A stretch of DNA of 61,667 nucleotides from an uncultured Alphaproteobacteria bacterium (GTDB lineage Bacteria > Pseudomonadota > Alphaproteobacteria > HIMB59 > GCA-002718135). The position numbers and the translations under genes were made by a program. This document shows, in pieces, positions 45,376-54,227 of the stretch (positions within the stretch are counted from its first letter, which is position 1; each line of letters begins with the position of its first letter). The notes under the pieces are model-generated. The model made no database searches. It saw only the letters and a program-made list of their open reading frames with translations, and was not told the origin of the DNA. The stretch covers positions 1-61,667 of the forward strand of contig CACGNZ010000007.1 of the NCBI GenBank assembly GCA_902574475.1, written 5' to 3'.

Positions 45376-46101
45376 ATGGAAAAATTACCGCAGATTTCAG
45401 CTGATTCCCAGATCTTTGTATTAACCGGTGCCGGTATAAGTAAAGAGTCTGGGATTGAAACATTCAGAGACTCTGATGGACTATGGAATAATCATAGGAT
45501 TGAAGATGTTGCTAGTCCCGAAGGATTCTATAAAAACCCTACTCTTGTCTATGATTTTTATAATAAACGTCGAAAAGAACTAAATTCAGGAATTAAGCCA
45601 AATAAGGCTCATATTCTTCTTTATGAATTAGAAAAAACATATAAAATTCATATAGTTACACAAAATATCGATAATTTGCATGAGATTGGAGGATCATCAT
45701 CAATAATTCATATGCATGGTGAGCTAAATAAAGCGAGATGTATAATGAATGATAATCATGTATTTGAATGGCTAGAGGATCTAAATGAGACCGATAAATG
45801 CCCTAAATGTGGCTCTCAAATGAGACCTCACATTGTATGGTTTGGTGAAATGCCCATGCAAATGGATGAAATTCACGATTTAGCTGAACAATCTAGTCTG
45901 TTTGTTTCTATAGGCACTTCAGGACAAGTCTACCCTGCTGCCGGTTTCGTTTCGATGTTTAAAGATATGCGTAAACCAACAATTGAATTAAATCTTGAAC
46001 CATCAAGTAATCAAGATCAATTTGATTTTGCCATTCATAAACCTGCGACAGTTGCTGTTGAAGAATTTAAAAATTTACTTTTAAGCAATTTAAAAAATTA
46101 A
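45376..46101 (+). CDS. cobB: NAD-dependent protein deacylase, sirtuin class III (CobB-like)
   Basis: A sirtuin of about 241 residues. It shows the NAD-binding GAGISKESGI and TFRD, QNIDNLH, catalytic H114 in HMHGE, and zinc cysteines at 122, 142 and 145. RPHIVWFGEMP and YPAAGF closely follow E. coli CobB. Y62 and R65 (FYNKRR) match the residues that favour succinyl-lysine. ATG 45376 is chosen; a GTG at 45367 is possible. It stands alone between the integrase region and small barrel proteins. Confidence 0.9.
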   Translation: MEKLPQISADSQIFVLTGAGISKESGIETFRDSDGLWNNHRIEDVASPEGFYKNPTLVYDFYNKRRKELNSGIKPNKAHILLYELEKTYKIHIVTQNIDNLHEIGGSSSIIHMHGELNKARCIMNDNHVFEWLEDLNETDKCPKCGSQMRPHIVWFGEMPMQMDEIHDLAEQSSLFVSIGTSGQVYPAAGFVSMFKDMRKPTIELNLEPSSNQDQFDFAIHKPATVAVEEFKNLLLSNLKN

Positions 46102-46223
46102 TTTATTTACGTTGGTAAATTTTTTTAACAAAAAAATTTTTAAAAGAAGCATTTTATATAATTCAATAAATGTATTTAAAATATAATTAAAAACTATTAT
46201 TATTAAATTGAGAAGGAACAATA

Positions 46224-46562
46224 ATGAATTTAGGAGAGAAATATAAAAAAGCTTGGTTTGATTATATGAACAATTTAGATCGTGAAACTTTACCAAGTTT
46301 GATGGATGATAAATTTGAGATGCGATCTCTTACAAAAGGTCCACAAAAAACTGTAGAATCTAAAAAAGAAATTTTAGAAAGAATAAGTAGCATAGGTACG
46401 TCAATAAAATTAACACCAGAAGTTCACCTTTCATCAGATGACTTACTTGTAATAAGCGTATTACAGGAGTGGGATACTGGAAAAGGTATAGTTATGTGGT
46501 TTGTTAAATTTAGAGATGGTAAGGCGATTCAACAAATTACTGCTAAAGGTGATCCAGCTTAA
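46224..46562 (+). CDS. NTF2/SnoaL-like protein
   Basis: A 112-residue alpha+beta protein with the NTF2-like order: helix, LPSLMDDKFEMRS, then four strands, including ISVLQEWDTGKGIVMWFVKFRDGKAIQQ in pieces. A GAAGGA site precedes the ATG. Such folds bind small ligands or catalyse isomerisations; no specific reaction can be named. It starts a run of four small genes. Confidence 0.65.
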   Translation: MNLGEKYKKAWFDYMNNLDRETLPSLMDDKFEMRSLTKGPQKTVESKKEILERISSIGTSIKLTPEVHLSSDDLLVISVLQEWDTGKGIVMWFVKFRDGKAIQQITAKGDPA

Positions 46563-46590
46563 GTGATAATTGAACTATTACTATTAGATT

Positions 46591-46980
46591 ATGTCTAATC
46601 CTTTTATTTTAATAGCTAGAATACGTGTAAAAGAAGGTAAGATTGAAGAGTATCTCAAGATAGCAAAAGAAGCTGATGACGCCGTTAATGCATCAGAACC
46701 AGATATGCTGATCCATACTTTTGATCAAGACCCAACAGATCCCTTAGAGTTTACCTGGAGTGAAGTCTACCGTACAAGTGAGGCAATGGTTAATCACATT
46801 AATAACCCTCCTGTTGTAGCATATGTAGAAAAACATCAAGAAATAGCCGATAAATTCGAAATAGAAGTTTACGGTAATATTACTGATGAAACAATCAATG
46901 CAATTAAGGCTCTAAATGTACCCTTCAAACACTTCAAAACAACAGAAGTTGGCTACATTAGAACAGAAAAGTTCAGTTAA
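46591..46980 (+). CDS. Antibiotic biosynthesis monooxygenase (ABM)-like protein
   Basis: A 129-residue ferredoxin-like barrel. It opens with FILIARIRVKEGKIEEYL and continues with HTFDQDPTDPLEFTWSEVY and a helix with H and E, as in quinol monooxygenases and heme-degrading ABM proteins. It is probably a dimer in the cytoplasm. It follows the NTF2-like gene by 28 bp. Confidence 0.72.
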   Translation: MSNPFILIARIRVKEGKIEEYLKIAKEADDAVNASEPDMLIHTFDQDPTDPLEFTWSEVYRTSEAMVNHINNPPVVAYVEKHQEIADKFEIEVYGNITDETINAIKALNVPFKHFKTTEVGYIRTEKFS

Positions 46981-47097
46981 AATTGCTGTTTATTTATAAT
47001 AATAATTTTTTTACTTAAATTTAATTTAACTGAATAATACAATCTTCATAAATTTGTAAAATTATAATTTTAGATTTTACTAAACAAAAGGAGTTTT

Positions 47098-47418
47098 ATG
47101 TTATTTGAAAAATTACAAAAAGCATTTCAAGAAAAAGATGCAAAAGCTCACAGAGCTCTTTTCCATGAAGATCATGAATTTATTAGTCATAAGCAAAATA
47201 AAGTTTTTAAAAAAAGTGACGGAAGTGAAGAACAAACATTAGAAATGTTCAATAATATTACTCAAGATAAAGTTCGTTGTATTTATGAAAATGATGAAAT
47301 TTTAGTTACACATCGCTTTAATACTTATGCGTCTGGAGATAAAGAAGCCTTAATGATGGTTGCATTAAAAAAAGATGGATTAATTTGGAGAACAGAGACT
47401 GGTGCTACAGAAATGTAA
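47098..47418 (+). CDS. NTF2/SnoaL-like small protein
   Basis: A 106-residue protein of NTF2-like layout (FEKLQKAFQEKDAKAHRALFHEDHEFI, then strands). It is distinct from the protein at 46224. AAAGGAG precedes the ATG. Function unknown. Confidence 0.68.
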   Translation: MLFEKLQKAFQEKDAKAHRALFHEDHEFISHKQNKVFKKSDGSEEQTLEMFNNITQDKVRCIYENDEILVTHRFNTYASGDKEALMMVALKKDGLIWRTETGATEM

Positions 47419-47442
47419 GTAAACTTATTTTAAGGAGGAATT

Positions 47443-47712
47443 ATGAAAATAATTATGAATGTTAAATTAAAAGAAGGTTATGAAAAATGGAAAAATCTTT
47501 TTCTCAGTGTTGATACACATAGAGAAAAATATGGAATAAAAGTTTTAGCATATGGCCATCCGAAAGATGATGAAACTAAAATTTATCAAGTTTTAGAGAT
47601 TGAATCGATGGAAAAAATGCAACAAGCTATGCAAGATCCAGAATTAGCAAAACTTAGAACCGATGCAGGTGTGGATTTAGATAGCCAGGAATTAGTTTTT
47701 TTAGTTGAGTAG
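47443..47712 (+). CDS. Small dimeric alpha/beta-barrel-like protein (DUF3764-like)
   Basis: An 89-residue protein: strand MKIIMNVKLK, helix YEKWKNLFLSV, strand KVLAYGH, strand YQVLEIE, helix MEKMQQAMQDPELAKLR, last strand QELVFLV. This one-domain ferredoxin-like pattern resembles DUF3764-type proteins. It has AAGGAGG before the ATG. The frameshifted gene at 57436 appears to have the same fold. Function unknown. Confidence 0.68.
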   Translation: MKIIMNVKLKEGYEKWKNLFLSVDTHREKYGIKVLAYGHPKDDETKIYQVLEIESMEKMQQAMQDPELAKLRTDAGVDLDSQELVFLVE

Positions 47713-47723
47713 ATTTAATTTTA

Positions 47724-47757
47724 TTGAGGGTAATAATTATTTTGCCCTCAATTTTAT
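47724..47757. terminator. Bidirectional intrinsic terminator
   Basis: TTGAGGG (47724-47730) pairs with CCCTCAA (47745-47751), with a partly self-pairing A/T centre and a T-rich tail. It separates convergent genes ending at 47712 and 47754. Confidence 0.75.
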
Positions 47758-48980
47758 TCATATCTTAACGCATCAATAGGATTAAGGTTTGCCGCTTTTC
47801 TTGCTGGATAAAAACCAAATATAATTCCAATTGACGATGAAAAAACAAAAGAGAGTACGATAGACATATAATCAAGGCTCATTTTCCATTTAAAATATTC
47901 ACTGACGCCAAATATTACCCCTAAACCTAAAGCAATACCTATGAGCCCTCCAATAAGAGAAATCATTAATGATTCAATTAAGAATTGAAGGAGTATATCT
48001 CTTTTTTTTGCACCAACAGACATACAAACACCAATTTCTTTCGTCCTCTCTGTAACAGTAACAAGCATTATATTCATAATACCTATGCCCCCTACTATTA
48101 ATGAAATACCTGCAACAGTAGCTAAAAGAATAGACATAACTCTTGAAGACTCTTGTCTGGCATTTAAGAATTGTGCGTAGTTTCTAATTACAAAGTCAGG
48201 ATTACCATTAGCCGAAATTTTATGAAGTTTTCGCATAACCGTATCAACATCTTTTTCTGTTTTAAAAAGTAAATCAGAAGATCTAACATTAATTGTCATG
48301 CTGCGAATTTGATCGCCTGGAAATTTTTTAGCTACTAGTCGCTGTTTAGCCGTTTTTAAAGGTACTATAACTGTATCATCTAAATCAGCCCATGCCGTTC
48401 CTCCTTTTGCATCTAATAATCCAATAACAGTAAAAGGAACTTTATTAATTCGTATTACTTCATCAATGGGACTATCAGTATCAAATAAATTTTTTTGAAC
48501 AGTTTTTCCTATAATGGCAACTCTTGAACCTGAATTGAGTTCTTCTTCTTCAAAACTTCTTCCGTTTTCAAATTTCCAATTACCTAAATCAAAATAATCA
48601 TTTGTTGTCCCTGTAACAGTAGCAAGCCAGTTATTTCCATTAGCAACAATTTGTGTACTTAAACTTACTCTTGGTGCGATAGCTTTAATTGCTGGTAATT
48701 CTTCTTTAAGAGCTTCCATATCTTTTAAAGTTAACGTGTTAACTGAATTAGCACCCATCGATACACCTCTATTAGAAGAGCTCTGTGATCTAACAATTAA
48801 GTTGTTCGATCCAAATCTTTCAATTTGTTGCTCAACTTCAATTCTTGCTCCTGAACCAATTGAGATCATAGTAATAACTGAACTAACACCAATAATGATA
48901 CCAAGAGAAGTTAAAATACTTCTTAAGATGTTGGAGCGTAAACTTTTTTGTGAAAGATATATAAGATCAGTTATTGACAT
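47754..48980 (-). CDS. ABC transporter permease, MacB/FtsX type
   Basis: A 408-residue protein. Helix 1 covers about 20-40. A periplasmic MacB-PCD domain lies between about 45 and 280, and three C-terminal helices form the FtsX domain (GIGIMNIMLVTVTERTKEIGV and so on). It is encoded separately from its ATPase, unlike E. coli MacB, which fuses them. Its start overlaps the ATPase gene by 14 bp. With the genes at 48967 and 49652 it would form a tripartite-type exporter. Confidence 0.9.
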   Translation of the reverse strand: MSITDLIYLSQKSLRSNILRSILTSLGIIIGVSSVITMISIGSGARIEVEQQIERFGSNNLIVRSQSSSNRGVSMGANSVNTLTLKDMEALKEELPAIKAIAPRVSLSTQIVANGNNWLATVTGTTNDYFDLGNWKFENGRSFEEEELNSGSRVAIIGKTVQKNLFDTDSPIDEVIRINKVPFTVIGLLDAKGGTAWADLDDTVIVPLKTAKQRLVAKKFPGDQIRSMTINVRSSDLLFKTEKDVDTVMRKLHKISANGNPDFVIRNYAQFLNARQESSRVMSILLATVAGISLIVGGIGIMNIMLVTVTERTKEIGVCMSVGAKKRDILLQFLIESLMISLIGGLIGIALGLGVIFGVSEYFKWKMSLDYMSIVLSFVFSSSIGIIFGFYPARKAANLNPIDALRYE

Positions 48981-49650
48981 TTTTTTTATCCTCTAAAATT
49001 TTACCATCTTTCATTTTAATTATTCTTGAACCATATTTTGCTATATCATCTTCATGTGTAACAAGAACGATCGTTATACCTTTTGAATTTAGATCATTTA
49101 GAATTTTCATAATTTCTAAACCTGTTTTACTATCTAAAGCTCCTGTTGGTTCATCTGCTAAGATTAATTTTGGAGATCCAGCTATTGCTCTTGCAATTGA
49201 TACTCTTTGTTGTTGACCACCAGATAACTGATTAGGTCTATGATGAACTCGATCTTTTAATCCAACACTTTCTAGAGCCTCTATTGCTAATTGATTTCTT
49301 TCTTTTAAATTTTTACCAGAATATAATAATGGCAGCACAACATTTTCTTGTGCATTCAATCTTGGCAGTAAATTAAAATTTTGAAAAACAAAACCTATAT
49401 CTTTGTTACGTAATTCAGCTAATTTATTCGAATTTAAATTTGATACATTATTATCCCTAAAATGATATTCCCCACTAGATGGCACATCTAAACATCCTAT
49501 AATATTCATTAAGGTTGATTTTCCAGAGCCAGATGAACCCATAATACTAACAAAATCACCTTTATTGATTGAAAGATCAATATTATCGAGTGCTAATAGC
49601 TTGTTATCTCCCATAATATATTCTTTTGAGAGAGAATTGATATTAATCAT
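48967..49650 (-). CDS. ABC transporter ATP-binding protein, MacB/LolD type
   Basis: A 227-residue ATPase with Walker A GSSGSGKST (about 37-45), signature LSGGQQQR, Walker B LILADEPTGALD and the switch His in THEDD. The family includes LolD, MacB and FtsE. Its stop is just inside the permease gene, and it starts 1 bp after the adaptor gene's stop, so the three genes form one transcript. Confidence 0.92.
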   Translation of the reverse strand: MININSLSKEYIMGDNKLLALDNIDLSINKGDFVSIMGSSGSGKSTLMNIIGCLDVPSSGEYHFRDNNVSNLNSNKLAELRNKDIGFVFQNFNLLPRLNAQENVVLPLLYSGKNLKERNQLAIEALESVGLKDRVHHRPNQLSGGQQQRVSIARAIAGSPKLILADEPTGALDSKTGLEIMKILNDLNSKGITIVLVTHEDDIAKYGSRIIKMKDGKILEDKKNVNN

Positions 49651-49651
49651 C

Positions 49652-51226
49652 TTAAAATAGACGTAGAGCTTTTTTTTCTGATGTTTCGATAATAACTTTG
49701 GAGATTACTTCATCGCCTTCTTGTATCTCACCTTTTATTATTTCTGTATAACCACCAGAATTAAGACCTGTAACCAAATCAATCTGTTCATGAGAACCAT
49801 CAACTAATTTGTATACTTTTTTGACATTTAAAGATTCTTTTAAAGAGAAATATTTATTTCTTTGTTCATCAGTTAATAACTCTACTAAAGCGTTCTCAAT
49901 ATATAACTGAATTTCTTTTCTTATTTTTTCTGGCGATAAGTTTTTTGCTTCTAGAGAGCCTCTTACCTTGCCTAGTTTTGGGTAAACACTTCTCATTTTA
50001 TTTTGTTGATCAGCAGTCATGTTTATTTGAGCCATGATTTCTTGCATTTGAGATGCGCCTCCTCCACCCCATCTACTTCCACCTGAGTTTTGTTTAGGTT
50101 TTTGATTGAGTTTTACAGAGAGTGCTGAATTTTTAACTTTTAAAACTTCTTCTTTATTTTGAACAATAATATCAACGTTAGCAGTCATGCCAGGTAAAAG
50201 AAGATTTTCTGGGTTGTCAAAAGAAGCAATTACTTCATAAGTGATAACATTCTGATCATCTATTGGTGAATAACGTATTTGGCTAATAGTAGCATTTAAT
50301 TTTCTATCAGGAAAAGCATCGGTAGAAAATTCGACAACCTGATTTAATTGAATGTTTCCAATATCTGATTCATCAATAAATATTTCGATATTCATATTGG
50401 ATAGTGTTTCTGCAATAGTAAACATTATAGAGTCTTTTTGATAAGCTCCAAGAACATCACCGACACTAATATGTCTATCTAAAATAAAACCATCTATTGG
50501 TGATACTATTTTAGTTTTTGTTAAGTCTAGTTTTTCACTTTCTAATGTCAGTTCAGATTGTTGAATTATTTTTTCAACTTCTTCAATTTCTGCTTTAATA
50601 ATTTCAATTTGAGCCTTTCTTGAGCTGATAATTGCATCCAAAGATGATATTTCTGATTTTATAGTAGCATTTTGAATAATACCACTTTCATAATCAAAAT
50701 TCGTGTTATCAAATTCTTTTTTAGAAATAAATTTTTTGTCAAATAAAGCTTTTCGTTCTTCAAGATTTTCTTCTAGCTTACTTAAATATAAATTAGAGTC
50801 TTCTAATCGTGATTCAGCACCGTATTTATTTGCAACTGAGTTATTTAATTCTGATTTTGCTTTTTCAAGACTTGCTTGTTTTTGTTTTAACTTAGATTTT
50901 GATATGTCTACAGAAGTTTGAGATTCTTTTACGCTTAAAGTAAAAGGATTTTGATCAAAGATTGCTAGAACTTCACCTTTGCTAATTTGTTCGTTAAAGT
51001 CTTTATTAATTTCAACTATTTTTCCAGATATCTCTGATGATAATGTTAATGTAGAGGTTGGAATAATTTTACCAGTAGCAGAAACAGTTTTCTTTATATT
51101 TCCTTTTTCTATTTTTATATATTCATAGCTGGTAGTTGCTACTTCTGTATTATTACTCACAAAGAAATAGTAGTAACCCCCTCCTGCTATAATTATTACC
51201 AAAATTAATAAGATAAATTTTTTCAT
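49652..51226 (-). CDS. MacA-like periplasmic adaptor with an inserted Spy/CpxP-like helical domain
   Basis: A 524-residue membrane-fusion protein. The N-terminal anchor is residues 5-22, the lipoyl half-motifs lie near 50-95 and 240-270, a long coiled-coil hairpin covers about 100-235, and a beta-barrel covers 275-370. An extra segment follows at about 376-468. A Gly-rich linker (SRWGGGG) leads to helices with MTADQQNKM and LTDEQRNKY, resembling the LTxxQ repeats of Spy/CpxP. The C-terminal membrane-proximal domain then resumes. It is first in the operon with the ATPase and permease. Confidence 0.88.
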   Translation of the reverse strand: MKKFILLILVIIIAGGGYYYFFVSNNTEVATTSYEYIKIEKGNIKKTVSATGKIIPTSTLTLSSEISGKIVEINKDFNEQISKGEVLAIFDQNPFTLSVKESQTSVDISKSKLKQKQASLEKAKSELNNSVANKYGAESRLEDSNLYLSKLEENLEERKALFDKKFISKKEFDNTNFDYESGIIQNATIKSEISSLDAIISSRKAQIEIIKAEIEEVEKIIQQSELTLESEKLDLTKTKIVSPIDGFILDRHISVGDVLGAYQKDSIMFTIAETLSNMNIEIFIDESDIGNIQLNQVVEFSTDAFPDRKLNATISQIRYSPIDDQNVITYEVIASFDNPENLLLPGMTANVDIIVQNKEEVLKVKNSALSVKLNQKPKQNSGGSRWGGGGASQMQEIMAQINMTADQQNKMRSVYPKLGKVRGSLEAKNLSPEKIRKEIQLYIENALVELLTDEQRNKYFSLKESLNVKKVYKLVDGSHEQIDLVTGLNSGGYTEIIKGEIQEGDEVISKVIIETSEKKALRLF

Positions 51227-51286
51227 TTTTTAATAATGTAAGCCGAATATAGTTTTAGAAAAGAAAAAGATACAATATAATTAGTT

Positions 51287-51324
51287 GGGGTATAAAGCCC
51301 TCTCCACTGAGGGAGTTTTGCCCC
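51287..51324. other. Long stem-loop upstream of the MacA-like gene
   Basis: GGGG (51287-51290) pairs with CCCC (51321-51324), and CCCTC (51298-51302) with GAGGG (51309-51313), with a mixed middle. It lies 61 bp upstream of the adaptor start and 35 bp beyond the GMC gene's stop. No T-run follows in the reverse direction, so it may be a leader or mRNA-end structure rather than a plain terminator. Confidence 0.5.
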
Positions 51325-51358
51325 ATTAATATTAACTATTTACTATTTTCTTTAAAAA

Positions 51359-52966
51359 TTAGTGGTTTGATCTCAATAATAAGTCTGTAGCTTTATCAGC
51401 TATTGCCATTGCTGGAGCATTAGTATTAGCACCGACAATTGTTGGCATCATCGACACATCAAAAACTCTTAAATTCTTTATTCCCTTAACTTCAAGTTTT
51501 GTATTTAAAACCGCCATATCATCATTATCTTTACCCATTTTACATGTGCCAACAGGGTGCCAATTAGTTTTGATCATTTTTTTTGAATAATTAATGAGAT
51601 CTTCATCTGAATTAATGGATTGACCAGGAACTGTTTCTTCCAACACAATATCAGATAAAGGTTTTGTCTGAATTACCTTTCTTGCAAGCTTTACGGCATT
51701 TAACATAACATTCATATCATCTTCATGACTTAAAAAATTTGGATCAATAAGAGGTAAATCTAATGGATTAGAAGATTGAATTTTAACCTCTCCTCTTGAT
51801 TTTGGATTCATTAAGCAAGATGTAAGTGTTAATCCGTGATCAGGTTTTATACCTCTTGTATCTCTATCGGTATACATTATGGGCACACAATACAGTTTAA
51901 TTTTAGGATCAATTTTATCTTCTAAATTTTCTGGATTAAAAAAAGAACAACTATCAACGCCTTGCGAACGGACAGGTCCTGAATTAAATAATAAATATTG
52001 AATTCCATTTTTTATCATTCGCCAACCTTGATCTTGTTTAAAGTAACTATATCCTGGCTTAACTCTAGAAATAACAGGAACTTCATGATGGTCCTGTAAA
52101 TTTTTACCTACACCTTTTAAATTTTCAATCACAGGAATATTAAACTCGTTTAATTGCTTTTCTTCCCCTATACCCGAATGCATTAATATTTTAGGAGTAA
52201 CATAAGCACCTGCAGTTAAAATAATATCATTTGCAAAATATTTAGTTAAGTTACCATTTGATACACACTCAACACCAATTGCTTTTTTTTGATGAAGGAT
52301 AATTTTTGTAACAACAGAACTAGTTTTAATATCTAAATTCTTGTTTTTTGTTTTTGAATCTAAAAAAGCACTATACACATCACATCTTTTGCCATTACCA
52401 ATGGTGTATTGCATAGTTCCTACACCATATTGATCACCATCATTAAAATCATCATTATAAGGCAAGCCCATAGCTTGCATTGTTTTGATATATAAGTTTG
52501 ACCCTTCTACGATATAACCGGGATCTGAAACTTTTAAGTTACCTTTATTTCCATGATATTCATTTTGAATACGTTGATTATTTTCAAGTTTAACAAAATG
52601 CTTGAGCAACGAGTTCCAATTCCAATTACTGTCTTCAGTCTCCTCTTCCCATTTATTATAATCTGAAGGTTTCCCCCGCATATAAACCATACCGTTCACT
52701 TTTGATCCTCCACCAAGAGTTTTAGCTTGAGCTATAAAGTGCTGACGATTATTTAATTGTTTTTGTGGAATAGATTCATAGAATTTTAAATATGGACTAT
52801 TCTCTAAACCTTTAATCCAACCAGCAGGCATCGATAAAAGTAAATTATTGGATTTAATTCCTTCTTCTAAAATTAAAACAGAGGCGCCATGCTCAATTAA
52901 TTTTGTTGCTGTAATAATTCCTGATGTTCCACCACCTGCAATTATAAAATCATATTTTTTTGCCAT
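51359..52966 (-). CDS. GMC-family FAD oxidoreductase (choline dehydrogenase-like)
   Basis: A 535-residue GMC flavoprotein. The FAD-binding FIIAGGGTSG is at the N-terminus and continues to ILEEG. The GMC signatures appear (GGGSKVNGMVYMRG near 85-98, and GVGKNLQDHHEVP). The active-site His is in NWHPVGTCKMG near the C-terminus. It oxidises a primary alcohol such as choline or an alkanol; the exact substrate is uncertain. An AlkB gene lies 1.3 kb away on the other strand, so oxidation of medium-chain alcohols is worth considering. Confidence 0.92.
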   Translation of the reverse strand: MAKKYDFIIAGGGTSGIITATKLIEHGASVLILEEGIKSNNLLLSMPAGWIKGLENSPYLKFYESIPQKQLNNRQHFIAQAKTLGGGSKVNGMVYMRGKPSDYNKWEEETEDSNWNWNSLLKHFVKLENNQRIQNEYHGNKGNLKVSDPGYIVEGSNLYIKTMQAMGLPYNDDFNDGDQYGVGTMQYTIGNGKRCDVYSAFLDSKTKNKNLDIKTSSVVTKIILHQKKAIGVECVSNGNLTKYFANDIILTAGAYVTPKILMHSGIGEEKQLNEFNIPVIENLKGVGKNLQDHHEVPVISRVKPGYSYFKQDQGWRMIKNGIQYLLFNSGPVRSQGVDSCSFFNPENLEDKIDPKIKLYCVPIMYTDRDTRGIKPDHGLTLTSCLMNPKSRGEVKIQSSNPLDLPLIDPNFLSHEDDMNVMLNAVKLARKVIQTKPLSDIVLEETVPGQSINSDEDLINYSKKMIKTNWHPVGTCKMGKDNDDMAVLNTKLEVKGIKNLRVFDVSMMPTIVGANTNAPAMAIADKATDLLLRSNH

Positions 52967-53018
52967 ATATAAATTTTTCTATTTTAATTTTTTACGTGTT
53001 TCTATATTTAATATCAAG

Positions 53019-53213
53019 ATGAAAACTTTAATAGTTAAAGCAGATGATGGAAGAGAATACCATGTTGATGACCCCAATGGCTTTTATCAGCACCTTATAG
53101 ATTTTCACTCAGATAATAGTATTGGCAACAACAGTGTTCATGAAGAAAATGGTTATTACTTTACAGTAACACCTTCATTTTATGATACTGTAAAAAAATT
53201 TGTAGAAAAATAA
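53019..53213 (+). CDS. Small hypothetical protein
   Basis: A 64-residue protein (MKTLIVKADDGREYHVDD...FVEK) starting at ATG 53019, divergent from the GMC gene. A longer frame starting at 52848 exists but overlaps the GMC coding region, so the internal ATG is preferred. The composition (mixed charge, strand-helix pattern) looks like a real small soluble protein. Family not recognised. Confidence 0.55.
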   Translation: MKTLIVKADDGREYHVDDPNGFYQHLIDFHSDNSIGNNSVHEENGYYFTVTPSFYDTVKKFVEK

Positions 53214-53228
53214 ATAATTATAAATTTC

Positions 53229-54164
53229 TTATGTTCTAAGAGTAGTTTTGGATACAACTAATTCCTCACGTTTATTTTCTCTGAATACAACAAATATACC
53301 ACTTACCATAATAAGAAAAATACCAATAAATGAGTTTATATCGGGCACTTCAGAAAAAATAATAATTCCTATTATAATCGCAAAAATTAAATGGACATAC
53401 TCAGTTATACTATTAACTAAAGGTGACCCTACTCTGTATGCAGCAATTAAACAAAATATTCCAAGACTTCCAGTTGTAGAGATAAAAAGTATTAATCCAA
53501 TAAATTGAAGATCATTAAGTATCCAAGGATTACTAAGAATAGAAAAAATTGATAAATTAAAATCAGAATTATGTAATAAAATACTAATTGCGCTTCCTCC
53601 AAGAAATGCACCTATATAAATATGAAAAGTTTGTTGAAATAAATTATCATTTTTTGAAGTTTTTTTTGCAAGTGTCATCGATAAAGCGTAGGTAGCAGCA
53701 GCAATGATTGGAAATAACATATAAATATTTATGTCATTAAATTCAGGTTTGATAATTAAAAGGGTACCACTAAAACCAACGAAAATTGAAAATATTCTAT
53801 TCAAGCCAATTTTTATATTCAGAATAAAGTAAGAATAAATAGTAATAAAAAATGGACTCACAAAAAACAAACTTGTTGCTTCTGCTAAAGTAATTTGGCT
53901 TAACGAAATAAAAAACAAGGTAAAGCCAAAGAAGAAGGTGGAACCTCTAAAAATTGCAATATAAGGGTGCGCTGTTCCAAAGAATATTGGTTGTTTTGTA
54001 TAAATTAAATAAAGGCATAACAAAGAAAATCCTATTCCTCCTCTAAATACGAGTATTTGCATTAAAGAGGCATCATGTATGGTGTATTTAATTAAAACAT
54101 CCTGGGTAATGATGAATAACATCCCTACAATAATTAAAATAAGACCTTTTATGTTATTATTCAT
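53229..54164 (-). CDS. EamA/DMT-family transporter
   Basis: A 311-residue inner-membrane protein with ten predicted helices in two EamA repeats. The ends of repeat 1 (ATSLFFVSPFFITIYSYF) and repeat 2 (GSPLVNSITEYVHLIFAIIIG) match the family, and the last loop contains SEVPDINSFIG. Members export or take up amino acids, nucleosides or drugs; this one's substrate is unknown. It ends 16 bp from the small hypothetical gene and diverges from alkB. Confidence 0.88.
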   Translation of the reverse strand: MNNNIKGLILIIVGMLFIITQDVLIKYTIHDASLMQILVFRGGIGFSLLCLYLIYTKQPIFFGTAHPYIAIFRGSTFFFGFTLFFISLSQITLAEATSLFFVSPFFITIYSYFILNIKIGLNRIFSIFVGFSGTLLIIKPEFNDINIYMLFPIIAAATYALSMTLAKKTSKNDNLFQQTFHIYIGAFLGGSAISILLHNSDFNLSIFSILSNPWILNDLQFIGLILFISTTGSLGIFCLIAAYRVGSPLVNSITEYVHLIFAIIIGIIIFSEVPDINSFIGIFLIMVSGIFVVFRENKREELVVSKTTLRT

Positions 54165-54227
54165 ATAAATTTTCTTAGAGTAATTTAGGTATTAGTTTAG
54201 AAAAAAAAATAATATATAATTATTTTG

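Noticed and set aside
44156-46101. Integrated prophage or genomic island around the recombinase
   Set aside because: No phage genes, flanking direct repeats or tRNA were seen; neighbours look chromosomal.
52848-53018. N-terminal extension of the small gene at 53019
   Set aside because: It overlaps the well-supported GMC gene on the other strand; the ATG at 53019 fits better.
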